A stretch of DNA of 64,000 nucleotides from Candidatus Gugararchaeum adminiculabundum (GTDB taxonomy: Archaea > Micrarchaeota > Micrarchaeia > Burarchaeales > Gugararchaeaceae), in contig CABMDC010000012.1 in the NCBI GenBank assembly GCA_902384795.1, positions 1-64,000 of the forward strand, given 5' to 3'. Made by a program: the position numbers and the translations under genes. Under the pieces are notes generated by a model. It saw only the letters and a list, made by a program, of their open reading frames with translations. It did not search any database and was not told where the DNA came from. Positions within the stretch are counted from its first letter, which is position 1, and each line of letters opens with the position of its first letter. Shown here one piece after another: positions 23,911 to 31,560 of the stretch.

Positions 23911-25110
23911 CTAAATTAGGTCGAGAATTTTTGAAGCGAGCATTTGCTTGCTTCCGAAAAAATTCTCTTTTGCGCCTTTTTCTGTGAGAATTAGGATTGA
24001 AGCTTCGTCTTTTGCAAAGGTCGAGGATGCATGATTTGCGATTACCATCTGGGATTTGCTGAAAGCCAGCAATTCCTTTGCCGATTTTTCTATTTCGCCT
24101 TCAGTGCCTTCCTCTGCCTTGAATGCCACCAGGAAAGCGCGGGAGTTTGCCGAGCGGATGTCTGCGAGGATCTTTTTCGCGGGAGTTAGTTCAAGGGTGA
24201 GCTTTTTAGATGAATCCAATTTGCCGGGAGATTTGGAAGTGGTGAAATCTCCCACTGCCGCGGACATTAGGATGATGTCGCTTGCCCTGGCGCGGGAAAC
24301 CAGCTCGCTTCGCATTTGCTCAATTGACTCTGCCAGGATGGAGGATAAGTACGAGGGAACAGCGCGATCAAGCTTGCCTGCGACCAGGGTGACCTCCCCT
24401 CCGCGCAGCCAGGCTTCGCGCGCGAGCGCGATTCCGAATGCTCCGCTTGCGGAGTTTGAAATGAAGCGCACATTGTCTATGAATTCACGCGTTGCCCCTG
24501 CTGAAATCAGAATCTTCTTGCCCTTTAGGCTGGATTTTTTTTTACTGCAGGCGCGCACAGCGTAATCAACCATTTCCGAAACTCCTGCCATTTTTCTTTT
24601 TCCCTCTGAAATTACCGGTGGAATCACTTCCGCTCCGGCCATTTTCTTTAGCTTTTCCAAATTTTCAGTAACGAATGGATTTTGGAGCGAATCGTGCATT
24701 GCTGGCGCAAAGATGACCGGAATTTGCGAACCCAGAGCCGTGGCGATAACTGAAGTGACTGCCGTGTCGTCTATGCCCAATGCTGCCTTGCTAATGGTAT
24801 TGGCAGTTGCTGGCGCGACCAGGATTAGGTCGCACGCGCCCTCTACTTTTGCCGCGAGCTTGATGTGTTCCAGCTCGCCCGTGAGTTTTGTGACAACCTT
24901 GTTTCCCGATGCCCATTCCAGCAGATCAGGCTTGATTAGCTCCTGTGCAGCCGGGCTCATTACGCAGAAAACCTCGGCTCCGCGCCTCATCAGTTCGCGC
25001 ACCAGTTCAACGGAATGCATGACCGCAACGCTGCCGCAAACGCACAGGCAGACCTTTTTTCCTTTAAGCTCGTCTCCCTTTGACCCAATGATGTCCTTTG
25101 ACGGGTGCAT
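23911..25110 (-). CDS. coaBC: CoaBC: phosphopantothenoylcysteine synthetase/decarboxylase
   Basis: 399 residues from ATG 25110 (a TATA-like CTTTATTCC lies about 25 bp upstream, which excludes the longer frame). The N-terminal half is the FMN-dependent decarboxylase (CVCGSVAVMHS, the HFCD-type core, APAMHDSLQNPFV, IPPVISEGKRKMAGVSEM); the C-terminal half is the CTP-dependent ligase (ISAGATREFIDNVRFISN, AAVGDF, KLTLELTPAKKIL). Together they make phosphopantetheine from phosphopantothenate and cysteine in CoA synthesis. The usual catalytic His near the start of CoaC is not obvious (ASGNKV region), so the assignment rests on overall family match. Confidence 0.88.
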   Translation of the reverse strand: MHPSKDIIGSKGDELKGKKVCLCVCGSVAVMHSVELVRELMRRGAEVFCVMSPAAQELIKPDLLEWASGNKVVTKLTGELEHIKLAAKVEGACDLILVAPATANTISKAALGIDDTAVTSVIATALGSQIPVIFAPAMHDSLQNPFVTENLEKLKKMAGAEVIPPVISEGKRKMAGVSEMVDYAVRACSKKKSSLKGKKILISAGATREFIDNVRFISNSASGAFGIALAREAWLRGGEVTLVAGKLDRAVPSYLSSILAESIEQMRSELVSRARASDIILMSAAVGDFTTSKSPGKLDSSKKLTLELTPAKKILADIRSANSRAFLVAFKAEEGTEGEIEKSAKELLAFSKSQMVIANHASSTFAKDEASILILTEKGAKENFFGSKQMLASKILDLI

Positions 25111-25247
25111 TGGTAGAATTAGGGCTGAAAAGGAATAAAGGGGTATTGCTTCGACAACTGGCAAGGGGAGAGATTAAAAGCATTAATTGCCATAAATAAT
25201 GACAACGAGTCGATTGCTTTATGGGGAATATTTCTATTAGGAGAAAT

Positions 25248-25511
25248 ATGATTGAACGTACACCTAGTGATGGGAATAGAGTTGCCTCCAAATCGCCATC
25301 TCCGTTTTATCATAAGCTTCTGATTGGAGGCGCGCTAATGTTGATGACGGCTGGCTTTGCGCTGGGGATTACAACTGGCTGCGCGAAAAAACCTGCGCCC
25401 ACGCCCAGGGCGAAACCGGCCGCAGGAGCCAGACAAAAGCCTCCGAAAAATTCCAAAGTAGAAAAATCTTGGTTGGTCCGGGAAGTTGAGGGGTTTTCTG
25501 AAAAGTTCTAG
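25248..25511 (+). CDS. lipoprotein start, ends at an in-frame TAG before a TPR frame
   Basis: 87 residues from ATG 25248, which has AGGAGA four bases upstream (ATG 25221 is also in frame). A hydrophobic helix ends GITTGC, a lipobox, followed by a Pro/Lys/Ala-rich linker. The frame stops at TAG 25509-25511 and then stays open without another stop through the TPR gene to 26429. As it stands this encodes a small lipid-anchored stub. The N-terminus would be the natural anchor for the downstream coiled-coil/TPR part. Confidence 0.55.
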   Translation: MIERTPSDGNRVASKSPSPFYHKLLIGGALMLMTAGFALGITTGCAKKPAPTPRAKPAAGARQKPPKNSKVEKSWLVREVEGFSEKF

Positions 25512-25577
25512 ATAGCCATAGATCGCCGTTATGGCGGTAGGGAAAAGAAGAAACTCGCGGAAGAGAGAGACAGGGCG

Positions 25578-26429
25578 GTGGAGATAGAGAGAATTGCAAA
25601 GGAGAGAGACAAACTTTTACAAAAACAGAATGACCTTTTGAGAAAAAGGGACAGGCTTTTGGATGAGCAAAAGGAGCTCAAGGCAAAGGCGGTGGAGAAT
25701 CTCCTGAAAGCAGGAAAAATATTCATAGACAAGGAAGACTGGCCGAATGCCATGGATGCGTACAACAAAGTTTTGGAAATTGACCATAAAAATTCTGAAG
25801 CCCACGGCAAAAGGGCGTTTGTTCTTATGAGCATTGACCAGTTCGGGATAGCGCGGTTGGAGCTGGACCTGGCGCTGAGGCTGGATCCGAAAAACGCGGA
25901 TGCATATTTGACCAGAAGCGGATGGTATGTCAATTTTGACAGGTATAATGAAGGCCTGGCTGATGCAAAGAAAGCGGTTGCACTGGACCCGAAAAATGCA
26001 ATGGCGCACTATGCCCTGGGGGAGATTTATGGCGGGCTGAAAGATTTCAAAAACGCGCTGAAACAACTTGACATTGCGATAAAACTGAATCCGAATGATC
26101 CGGACTTTTTCGAGGCCGAGGCAATTGTATATTTTGCAACAGGGAAGATGGAAAAGGCAATTGAGAGGATGGATAGGGCGATAGAGCTAGATCCGACTAA
26201 TGCTGACTTCTATGATACCAGGGCACTCATTTACCGCAAGCTTGGAAACGAGGAAAAGGCGCAGGCTGATTTTAGGAAAACAAAAGAACTGGTGGACCAA
26301 TGGAAAAAGCAGGAGCAGCTCAAAAAGAAACAGAAGGATGAGAAAGAAAAACAAAAGAAGCAAAAGCCGAAATTTAAAACACCGCCGGGAAAACTGCTTC
26401 CAACGGATGACTCGCTCTATGGCGCGTGA
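25578..26429 (+). CDS. TPR protein with N-terminal coiled coil, same frame as the lipoprotein
   Basis: 283 residues if started at GTG 25578, which lacks a convincing ribosome-binding site. The open frame reaches back to the TAG at 25509-25511 and includes a basic stretch (RRYGGREKKKLAEERD). An N-terminal coiled coil (about 1-45, many K/E/R) is followed by five or six TPRs with D-P-x-N/K-A turns (AYNKVLEIDHKNSEA, ELDLALRLDPKNADA, DAKKAVALDPKNAMA, QLDIAIKLNPNDPDF, RMDRAIELDPTNADF). A very Lys-rich tail follows. It is either a nonsense-split gene, a separate gene, or a readthrough product of the upstream lipoprotein. Confidence 0.62.
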   Translation: MEIERIAKERDKLLQKQNDLLRKRDRLLDEQKELKAKAVENLLKAGKIFIDKEDWPNAMDAYNKVLEIDHKNSEAHGKRAFVLMSIDQFGIARLELDLALRLDPKNADAYLTRSGWYVNFDRYNEGLADAKKAVALDPKNAMAHYALGEIYGGLKDFKNALKQLDIAIKLNPNDPDFFEAEAIVYFATGKMEKAIERMDRAIELDPTNADFYDTRALIYRKLGNEEKAQADFRKTKELVDQWKKQEQLKKKQKDEKEKQKKQKPKFKTPPGKLLPTDDSLYGA

Positions 26430-26435
26430 GCGCAA

Positions 26436-27713
26436 TTATTCGCTGTCCCTGCCAACGGCGAATGCTATTGATTCCTGGAAGCCGTAGAGCTTGGCAAAAA
26501 TCCTTGCATCCTGCTGGTTCCAGGCGCCCTTGCTGTCGCGCCTTCCCAAATAAGCGTCATAGAGCGCGTGCCTGCTCTTTCTGGAAACCACGCTTGCGCT
26601 TCCCTTATAAAGCTCCACTTCAACCGAGCCGTCAACCGATTTCTGCGTGGAATCAATAAAGCCTTCCAAATCCTCGCGCAGGCGCGAGAACCAGAGACCG
26701 TCGTAGACTACGCGCGTCCACAGATGATCGATGTAATCCTTCACATCCAGCTGCTTGCTGGTGAGCGTGATTTTCTCCAAGTCCTTGTGCGCGATGTTGA
26801 GAATTAATGCAGCCGGAGCCTCGTAGGCTTCTGCCTGTTTTAATCCCACGACCTTGTCCTCAATGCTGTGGAACCTGCCGACCCCGTGCTTTCCGCCGAC
26901 CTTGTTCAGGAGCGCTACAACTTCGGCGACCCCTTTTGCCGACTCGCTTTCTTTCCCCTGGGATTTGCCTTTTACAAAAGCTGAAACAGGAACGCCGTTG
27001 TCAAAGCCGATGATTACGCGCTCCGGAGAATTGGGGGCTGAAACCGGATTGACGGTCCACTTGTAAGTTTCCTCGGGAATTTCCTGGTCCTGCTCATCTA
27101 TTATTCCGCAGCGGATTATCCTGCCCCATAAGTTCTCATCGAATGAGTATGGCTTTTCCTGGGTCGCGTCAACGGAAAGCCCTTTTGATTTTGCATAGTC
27201 GATTTCCTCGTCCCGTTTCAAATCCCAGTCGCGCACCGGGGCGATGGAATGTAAATCTGGCGCGAGCACGCGGAAAGCCAGGTCCATCCTTAGCTGATCA
27301 TTGCCATAGCCGGTGCTTCCGTGCACCAGGCAGTCGCACCTGTTTTCCCGCGCAACCTCGACCAGCGTGCTTGCGATCACCGGGCGCGAGAGGCCTTCTG
27401 CGTTCAGGTGCCCTTCGGAAAATGTGTTCGCCTTCACCCCCCGCGCGATGTTTGAGGCGAATGAATTTTTGTTGTCAACAACGATGCATTTGAGCCCGAG
27501 CTCTTTTGCTCGGCCTTTTGCTTTTTCGATTGTCTGCTGCGACTGGCCCAGGTCCAGGATTACCAGGAGCACGTCTTTCTTGAACTCGTCCGCTAGGAAT
27601 GATGAGATTACGACCGCCTCGAGGCCTCCGGAAAAAGCGACAGCGCATTTTTTTATGCCGTCGTATTCGCCTGAAGCGGCTTCCTTGACTTTTTGCACCA
27701 GGGAATTTTTCAC
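26436..27713 (-). CDS. argG: argininosuccinate synthase family protein with altered ATP motif
   Basis: 425 residues, close to family length. Matches to ArgG include HGSTGYGNDQLRMDL, KPYSFDENLWGRII, the FDNGVPV region and KHGVGRFHSIEDKVVGLK. ArgG joins citrulline and aspartate using ATP to give argininosuccinate. Two core motifs differ: the PP-loop reads SGGLEAVV where SGGLDTS is usual, and the substrate loop LGTSLARP reads NAEGLSRP. These changes affect ATP and citrulline binding, so another substrate or loss of activity is possible. No argH or other arginine gene is nearby. The upstream stretch 27714-27785 is A-rich on this strand. Confidence 0.75.
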   Translation of the reverse strand: MKNSLVQKVKEAASGEYDGIKKCAVAFSGGLEAVVISSFLADEFKKDVLLVILDLGQSQQTIEKAKGRAKELGLKCIVVDNKNSFASNIARGVKANTFSEGHLNAEGLSRPVIASTLVEVARENRCDCLVHGSTGYGNDQLRMDLAFRVLAPDLHSIAPVRDWDLKRDEEIDYAKSKGLSVDATQEKPYSFDENLWGRIIRCGIIDEQDQEIPEETYKWTVNPVSAPNSPERVIIGFDNGVPVSAFVKGKSQGKESESAKGVAEVVALLNKVGGKHGVGRFHSIEDKVVGLKQAEAYEAPAALILNIAHKDLEKITLTSKQLDVKDYIDHLWTRVVYDGLWFSRLREDLEGFIDSTQKSVDGSVEVELYKGSASVVSRKSRHALYDAYLGRRDSKGAWNQQDARIFAKLYGFQESIAFAVGRDSE

Positions 27714-27785
27714 AGGATCACTTCCCTAAATATTTCCATTTTTTCTTTTCTTCTTCTTTTGTTCCAATTTTTCATTTTCTGTTTC

Positions 27786-29597
27786 CTATTTTTTGTTTTC
27801 GTTCAACTTCTGCAGGAACAGCATGACGAAAACAGCAGCCAGCATTATGCCGGTGAGCAGGATGCCAACGAGCAGCCCGGAGCCTTGCCCGCCCTGTATC
27901 GCAGAACCTGCGCCAGGTTTGCTGTTTGAATCTCCGCCCTTCAGGCCCAAGCTGTTGTTTGCCAGCTCGGATTTAATATCCTTTGCTGAGGTTTCCAGGG
28001 CGTCGGAAAACCTGCTCAAGCCGTAGGAGGCGACCCTGGTGCCTAAGCTACCGGAAGCATTCCCTTCATTGTAGATGAAAGCCGCCTGGCCGCCATAGGC
28101 GCGGGCCCAGAAGGAGGAATAGCGCTTCTTTGGAACCAGGTCGATGTCCGCACTAAGGGAATCGGAATTTGCCGAGAGTTCCTTTAGCGAATCAACGGAG
28201 GAGATAACATAGGACGAATCAATCACGCTTGCGATGTAATCGCCCTGCTGGTAAAGCGCGTTTGCGGATTCGTAGTGCCAGGTGAGGTCGTCGGAAGCGT
28301 CCGGAGAGCCGCCCTGGTCGATTTTTGCCTTTGCCTGCTGCAGCTTGCCACGCGCATAGGATTCAAGCGTTGACTCATCGATGGGCGCGCCTTGCGGAAT
28401 GTTGCTCTGGGAAAGCTCCCGGGAAACGTCGCACCAGGCCCGGGCATAGAGGAGCTCGCGGTAGTCTGAAATTATGTCCTCGGTTTTGGATGAAATGCGG
28501 TCCTTCACTTCGCCTATTTTCTTGGAAGCCCATTCCTTTCTTACCTGCGCGCCTGCGATGTACTCGAAATTGCCCGTGCCCTTTTCAGGGAAGTCCAGGG
28601 AGTTCACGCACCTCTCGGTCTCGTTCACAAAATCCTGCAAATCGTCTTTGGACGAGTTGATTGCGAGCAGGAGCTTTGCATCAATCAGGGCAGTGAATGC
28701 GGTGTTTGCCGAAGTGTAATAGTAATTCTTGCCGAGCTCTATTTGCGCGTTGCCCAGCTCGTTTGCGAAATAATCATGGAACTGCTTTCGCGCGGGGTCG
28801 TTGGATTCCAGTTGTTTCACGGTTGTGTTGAAATCGGCCAGCAGGCGCCCGGTGATGGCGGCGAATGCCTGCATGTCAACGGAATTGTCTGCAATGAAAT
28901 CCGTCACATTGGGCCTGGGGGAAAGCGCTATGGTTATTTTCGAGTCCAGTTTGGAACCCTCCTGGGAGAACGCGATTGCCGCCACATCGCTGATTTTTGA
29001 GACCTCGATGATGGACATGTTCTGCTCCTCAGCCACCGAGATCAGGCGCATTTTTTCATAAACAGGCTGGGAAGGGACTGCGAAAACTTTCACCCCGCGC
29101 GCCGCGGCCGCCCGCGCCTTGGGGACCACTCCGCCGATTTCGCCAACAATTCCATTGTCCTCAATGGTACCCGTGATGCTGAAATCGCGGCGGATGGTTT
29201 TTCCCTCTAAATTGGAAAGCGTGAGCACGGTGAGGGCTGCGCCTGCGCTCGGGCCGTCAACCTGGTAGGTGCCGCTCGGGTCTATTATTTTGAAAAAGTA
29301 ATCGCAGTCATTCTTGTTTGCGCCTGCTATTTCCGCTGCGGCTGCGACCGCCTTTTTCTCGCTTGCCTGAGTGTTGAACCCGACCAGGGGCTCGGTGGAA
29401 ACGAAAATCGTGCCAGTGCCTGCGCGCGTCTCGGCCTCTATTATTAATAGCACTCCGACTTCGGCGCCATCATTGGTTGAACCAACTGCTGGTGCGTATA
29501 AAGCTGATTTGCCTGCAGTGCAGTCTGCGAAAGCTGTGGCTGACAAAAGCGCTAGAAAAACCACTGCTAAAAATAAATTTCTGGCTGAAAAAAACAT
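27786..29597 (-). CDS. extracytoplasmic Lon-like (S16) serine protease, membrane-anchored
   Basis: 603 residues. The signal peptide (about 1-24, ending AFADC) is followed by a Lon-type proteolytic domain: catalytic Ser in DGPSAGAALTVL and catalytic Lys in GGVVPKARAAAARG, the Ser-Lys dyad of the S16 family. There is no AAA ATPase domain. A long helical region (about 240-540) follows, then a Gly/Ser/Gln-rich linker and one C-terminal membrane helix (about 573-595) with a short basic tail. This is the archaeal secreted Lon-like group (COG1750 type). It would cleave unfolded or surface proteins outside the membrane without ATP. Confidence 0.83.
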   Translation of the reverse strand: MFFSARNLFLAVVFLALLSATAFADCTAGKSALYAPAVGSTNDGAEVGVLLIIEAETRAGTGTIFVSTEPLVGFNTQASEKKAVAAAAEIAGANKNDCDYFFKIIDPSGTYQVDGPSAGAALTVLTLSNLEGKTIRRDFSITGTIEDNGIVGEIGGVVPKARAAAARGVKVFAVPSQPVYEKMRLISVAEEQNMSIIEVSKISDVAAIAFSQEGSKLDSKITIALSPRPNVTDFIADNSVDMQAFAAITGRLLADFNTTVKQLESNDPARKQFHDYFANELGNAQIELGKNYYYTSANTAFTALIDAKLLLAINSSKDDLQDFVNETERCVNSLDFPEKGTGNFEYIAGAQVRKEWASKKIGEVKDRISSKTEDIISDYRELLYARAWCDVSRELSQSNIPQGAPIDESTLESYARGKLQQAKAKIDQGGSPDASDDLTWHYESANALYQQGDYIASVIDSSYVISSVDSLKELSANSDSLSADIDLVPKKRYSSFWARAYGGQAAFIYNEGNASGSLGTRVASYGLSRFSDALETSAKDIKSELANNSLGLKGGDSNSKPGAGSAIQGGQGSGLLVGILLTGIMLAAVFVMLFLQKLNENKK

Positions 29598-29660
29598 GGC
29601 TAGAACAGGGAATAGAATGTATAATAAGCATTGCTTTTTGTTTGGAATTCCGTTTGGAAT

Positions 29661-30605
29661 TCAGTGTTTTACCGAGGCAACTCCGGCAACCCTCAGCCCT
29701 GCTTCCGGCCTTGCCAAAAGGAGCTTTTCGCCCGCCTCGAATCCCGCGGGCTTTTCCAGCTCGATTTCTATTTCGCCTTTTCCGCCAGCCGGAATCGGAG
29801 TGGAGGTGTGCACTGTGGCAGGAACGAATTGCAGGCCGATGCAGGCCATGAACTTTGCGCCTTCAGCGATTCCGCCCTTGAAGAATTTGGAAATGGAGAC
29901 ATGGCACTTGAATTTTGTTGCGGATGTGAGGCCGTTGGATGAAGAAAGGAAACAGCCCTTGGGAATGTCGTCCACTTCCGCGCCCTTGAAGCAGAGCCCG
30001 ACACGCGAACCGGAATCTGCTTGTTTAACATCCTCATCCTGCACCTGGAGCGATTTTACAGAAACGTTCTTGCCCCCTGGGAAAACCGAGAGCTCGTCGT
30101 GAACTTTCACCACTCCTTTCTTGATTACTCCAAGCGCGACCGTGCCAACGCTTTTCACTGCAAAGCAGCGGTCAATGAGAATTTTGAGCGGGGAATCTGC
30201 GCGCGTGAATTGGGTTGTGAGCAGTTTTTCCCTGAGCGCGATGGGCTCGTATTCCAGGGTTTGGTATTTTTCCAGATGGGTTCCCTTGATCAGGGGTGCG
30301 AGCTCTTCCTGGCTCACTCCGTCCAATATTAGATAGCCGGGAATCCCGAGCAAATCAAGGGCGATTATTTGCTCGCCTAAAAATTTGTCAATGGAGCGGA
30401 CCACGAGAATTGCCATGTCGCACAGATTTAAACAATAGAGAAGTGGCTGGAGCTTTTCCGGGTAAAGGGTGGGCTCGTAGAGAGAAAGCACGCTGTCGCC
30501 CTTTTTGAAATTGTAGATGGTGAAATCGGTCTCGCTGCCCTTCTTGCCCAGCTCGCCGGAGAGTTTCTTTGCCGGGTCTAAAATCGCGACATTTATGTGA
30601 AGCAT
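29661..30605 (-). CDS. SelB/EF-Tu-like protein with degenerate G domain
   Basis: 314 residues. Domain II and III of translation GTPases are recognisable from about 150 on (SVGTVALGVIKKGVVKVHDEL, then VGLCFKGAEVDDIPKG, the typical G-V-x-x-D-I-x-K-G of EF-Tu/SelB). The N-terminal ~110 residues keep the fold (MAILVVRSID) but have lost the P-loop, the DTPG motif, and NKxD (LDGV in its place). So it should not hydrolyse GTP. Archaea carry such SelB-like paralogues of unknown function; binding to tRNA or ribosome is inference. tRNA-Gly starts 55 bp away on the other strand. Confidence 0.72.
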   Translation of the reverse strand: MLHINVAILDPAKKLSGELGKKGSETDFTIYNFKKGDSVLSLYEPTLYPEKLQPLLYCLNLCDMAILVVRSIDKFLGEQIIALDLLGIPGYLILDGVSQEELAPLIKGTHLEKYQTLEYEPIALREKLLTTQFTRADSPLKILIDRCFAVKSVGTVALGVIKKGVVKVHDELSVFPGGKNVSVKSLQVQDEDVKQADSGSRVGLCFKGAEVDDIPKGCFLSSSNGLTSATKFKCHVSISKFFKGGIAEGAKFMACIGLQFVPATVHTSTPIPAGGKGEIEIELEKPAGFEAGEKLLLARPEAGLRVAGVASVKH

Positions 30606-30660
30606 GCATGGATTTGGTGGAAAAAAGCTATTAACTATTCACAGTGAAAATAAGACACAT

Positions 30661-30733
30661 GCGCATGTAGTCTAGCCTGGTAGGATCTGAGCTTCCCAAG
30701 CTCGAGGCCCGGGTTCAAATCCCGGCGTGCGCA
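30661..30733 (+). tRNA. tRNA-Gly(CCC)
   Basis: 73-nt cloverleaf. Acceptor GCGCATG with CGTGCGC, anticodon stem TGAGC/GCTCG around the loop TTCCCAA with anticodon CCC, and T arm CCGGG-TTCAAAT-CCCGG. Discriminator A, no CCA, no intron. Confidence 0.92.
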
Positions 30734-30736
30734 CTT

Positions 30737-30865
30737 CTATTTCTTGCTTTCTTCCTGGTTCAGGTGGTGCATTCGCTTTTCCTTCGAGCGCTCGGAAACA
30801 AGGTGCACGTCCTTGCCTTTTTGCCTGGCCTGCCATTCCGCTTTTCTTCCTGTTTGTTTTTTCAT
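30737..30865 (-). CDS. 42-residue basic protein
   Basis: Short frame from ATG 30865 to TAG 30737, preceded by a strong ribosome-binding site AGGAGGGTG seven bases upstream, better than most genes here. The product is very basic (MKKQTGRKAEWQARQKGKD start, RSKEKRMHHLNQEESKK end) with a single Trp and no membrane segment. It ends three bases beyond the convergent tRNA-Gly. Size and charge fit a small nucleic-acid-binding or ribosome-associated protein; no family recognised. Confidence 0.65.
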   Translation of the reverse strand: MKKQTGRKAEWQARQKGKDVHLVSERSKEKRMHHLNQEESKK

Positions 30866-30903
30866 GAGAACACCCTCCTGCTTTCCATCTTTTTATTGGA
30901 AAA

Positions 30904-31125
30904 CTAATCACGAGAATCCATGGGTTTAGATGTCACCAGCCATAGACCAAAACCAGAGAAAACTACTGCGATCACAATTTCCGCAATTAAATCATTAACC
31001 AGAGAAATCGGTTTGCCTTCTTTTGAAAGAGTGCCTAATCGGTACAGGGTAAACAGGGCAAAACCTATTCCTAGGGCTATAAGGATGAACCCCTGAATTT
31101 TAGCGTTTGATTCCCAGAATGTCAT
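30904..31125 (-). CDS. small two-helix membrane protein
   Basis: 73 residues from ATG 31125, set by GGGAGG seven bases upstream; the longer frame to 31209 overlaps the zinc-ribbon gene. Two membrane helices (about 11-29 and 47-65) joined by a basic loop (YRLGTLSKEGKPIS). No known family. It lies 19 bp downstream of the zinc-ribbon gene on the same strand, so it is likely in its operon, followed by the 42-residue gene. Confidence 0.65.
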   Translation of the reverse strand: MTFWESNAKIQGFILIALGIGFALFTLYRLGTLSKEGKPISLVNDLIAEIVIAVVFSGFGLWLVTSKPMDSRD

Positions 31126-31144
31126 ATGAAACCTCCCATAATTT

Positions 31145-31492
31145 TTAGGATGAAAATTTCGTGCCGCAAGCCGGGCACTGGAGCATATAATAGTCCGCCA
31201 GATAGCCACAGATAGGGCACCGATATTTCTGCCTGCCTCCGCCTGCCGAGGACTTCTGCTTGAAGTTCGTGCCGCAGTATTTGCAGGATTCGTCCTTTAG
31301 CCCGATTTCCTTCTTGCAGTTCGGGCAGGTCACTTTGAACATGGAACTGAGATGGACCCCGCATTTCGGGCATCTTTCCATTTCCGAATTGACCTTTTCC
31401 TTGCAGTTCGGGCAGGTAAGCGTCATTCCCGAGCCGCGGCTGCCTGTGACCATTGATTTTCCTGCCTTTTTCAAAGCGTCAATAATGCCCAT
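31145..31492 (-). CDS. triple zinc-ribbon protein
   Basis: 115 residues. Three treble-clef/zinc-ribbon units, each with paired CxxC: CPNC...CPKC (about 27-45), CPNC...CYC-type CKYC (about 56-74) and CPIC...CPAC (about 92-110). The spacing fits rubredoxin-like knuckles binding three zinc ions. A short amphipathic N-terminal helix (MGIIDALKKAGKS) precedes them. Such proteins usually act as protein- or nucleic-acid-binding adaptors. It is the first gene of a minus-strand set with a small membrane protein. Confidence 0.78.
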   Translation of the reverse strand: MGIIDALKKAGKSMVTGSRGSGMTLTCPNCKEKVNSEMERCPKCGVHLSSMFKVTCPNCKKEIGLKDESCKYCGTNFKQKSSAGGGRQKYRCPICGYLADYYMLQCPACGTKFSS

Positions 31493-31560
31493 GGGGATTA
31501 CCAGCTAGAAACATGGTGCAGGTTTTATTAATTGGTTTCCTTTAAGTTTCCCTGAACCCT

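Noticed and set aside
30672-30911. 79-codon minus-strand frame over tRNA-Gly
   Set aside because: Overlaps the tRNA and the better-supported 42-codon gene that has a strong ribosome-binding site in another frame.
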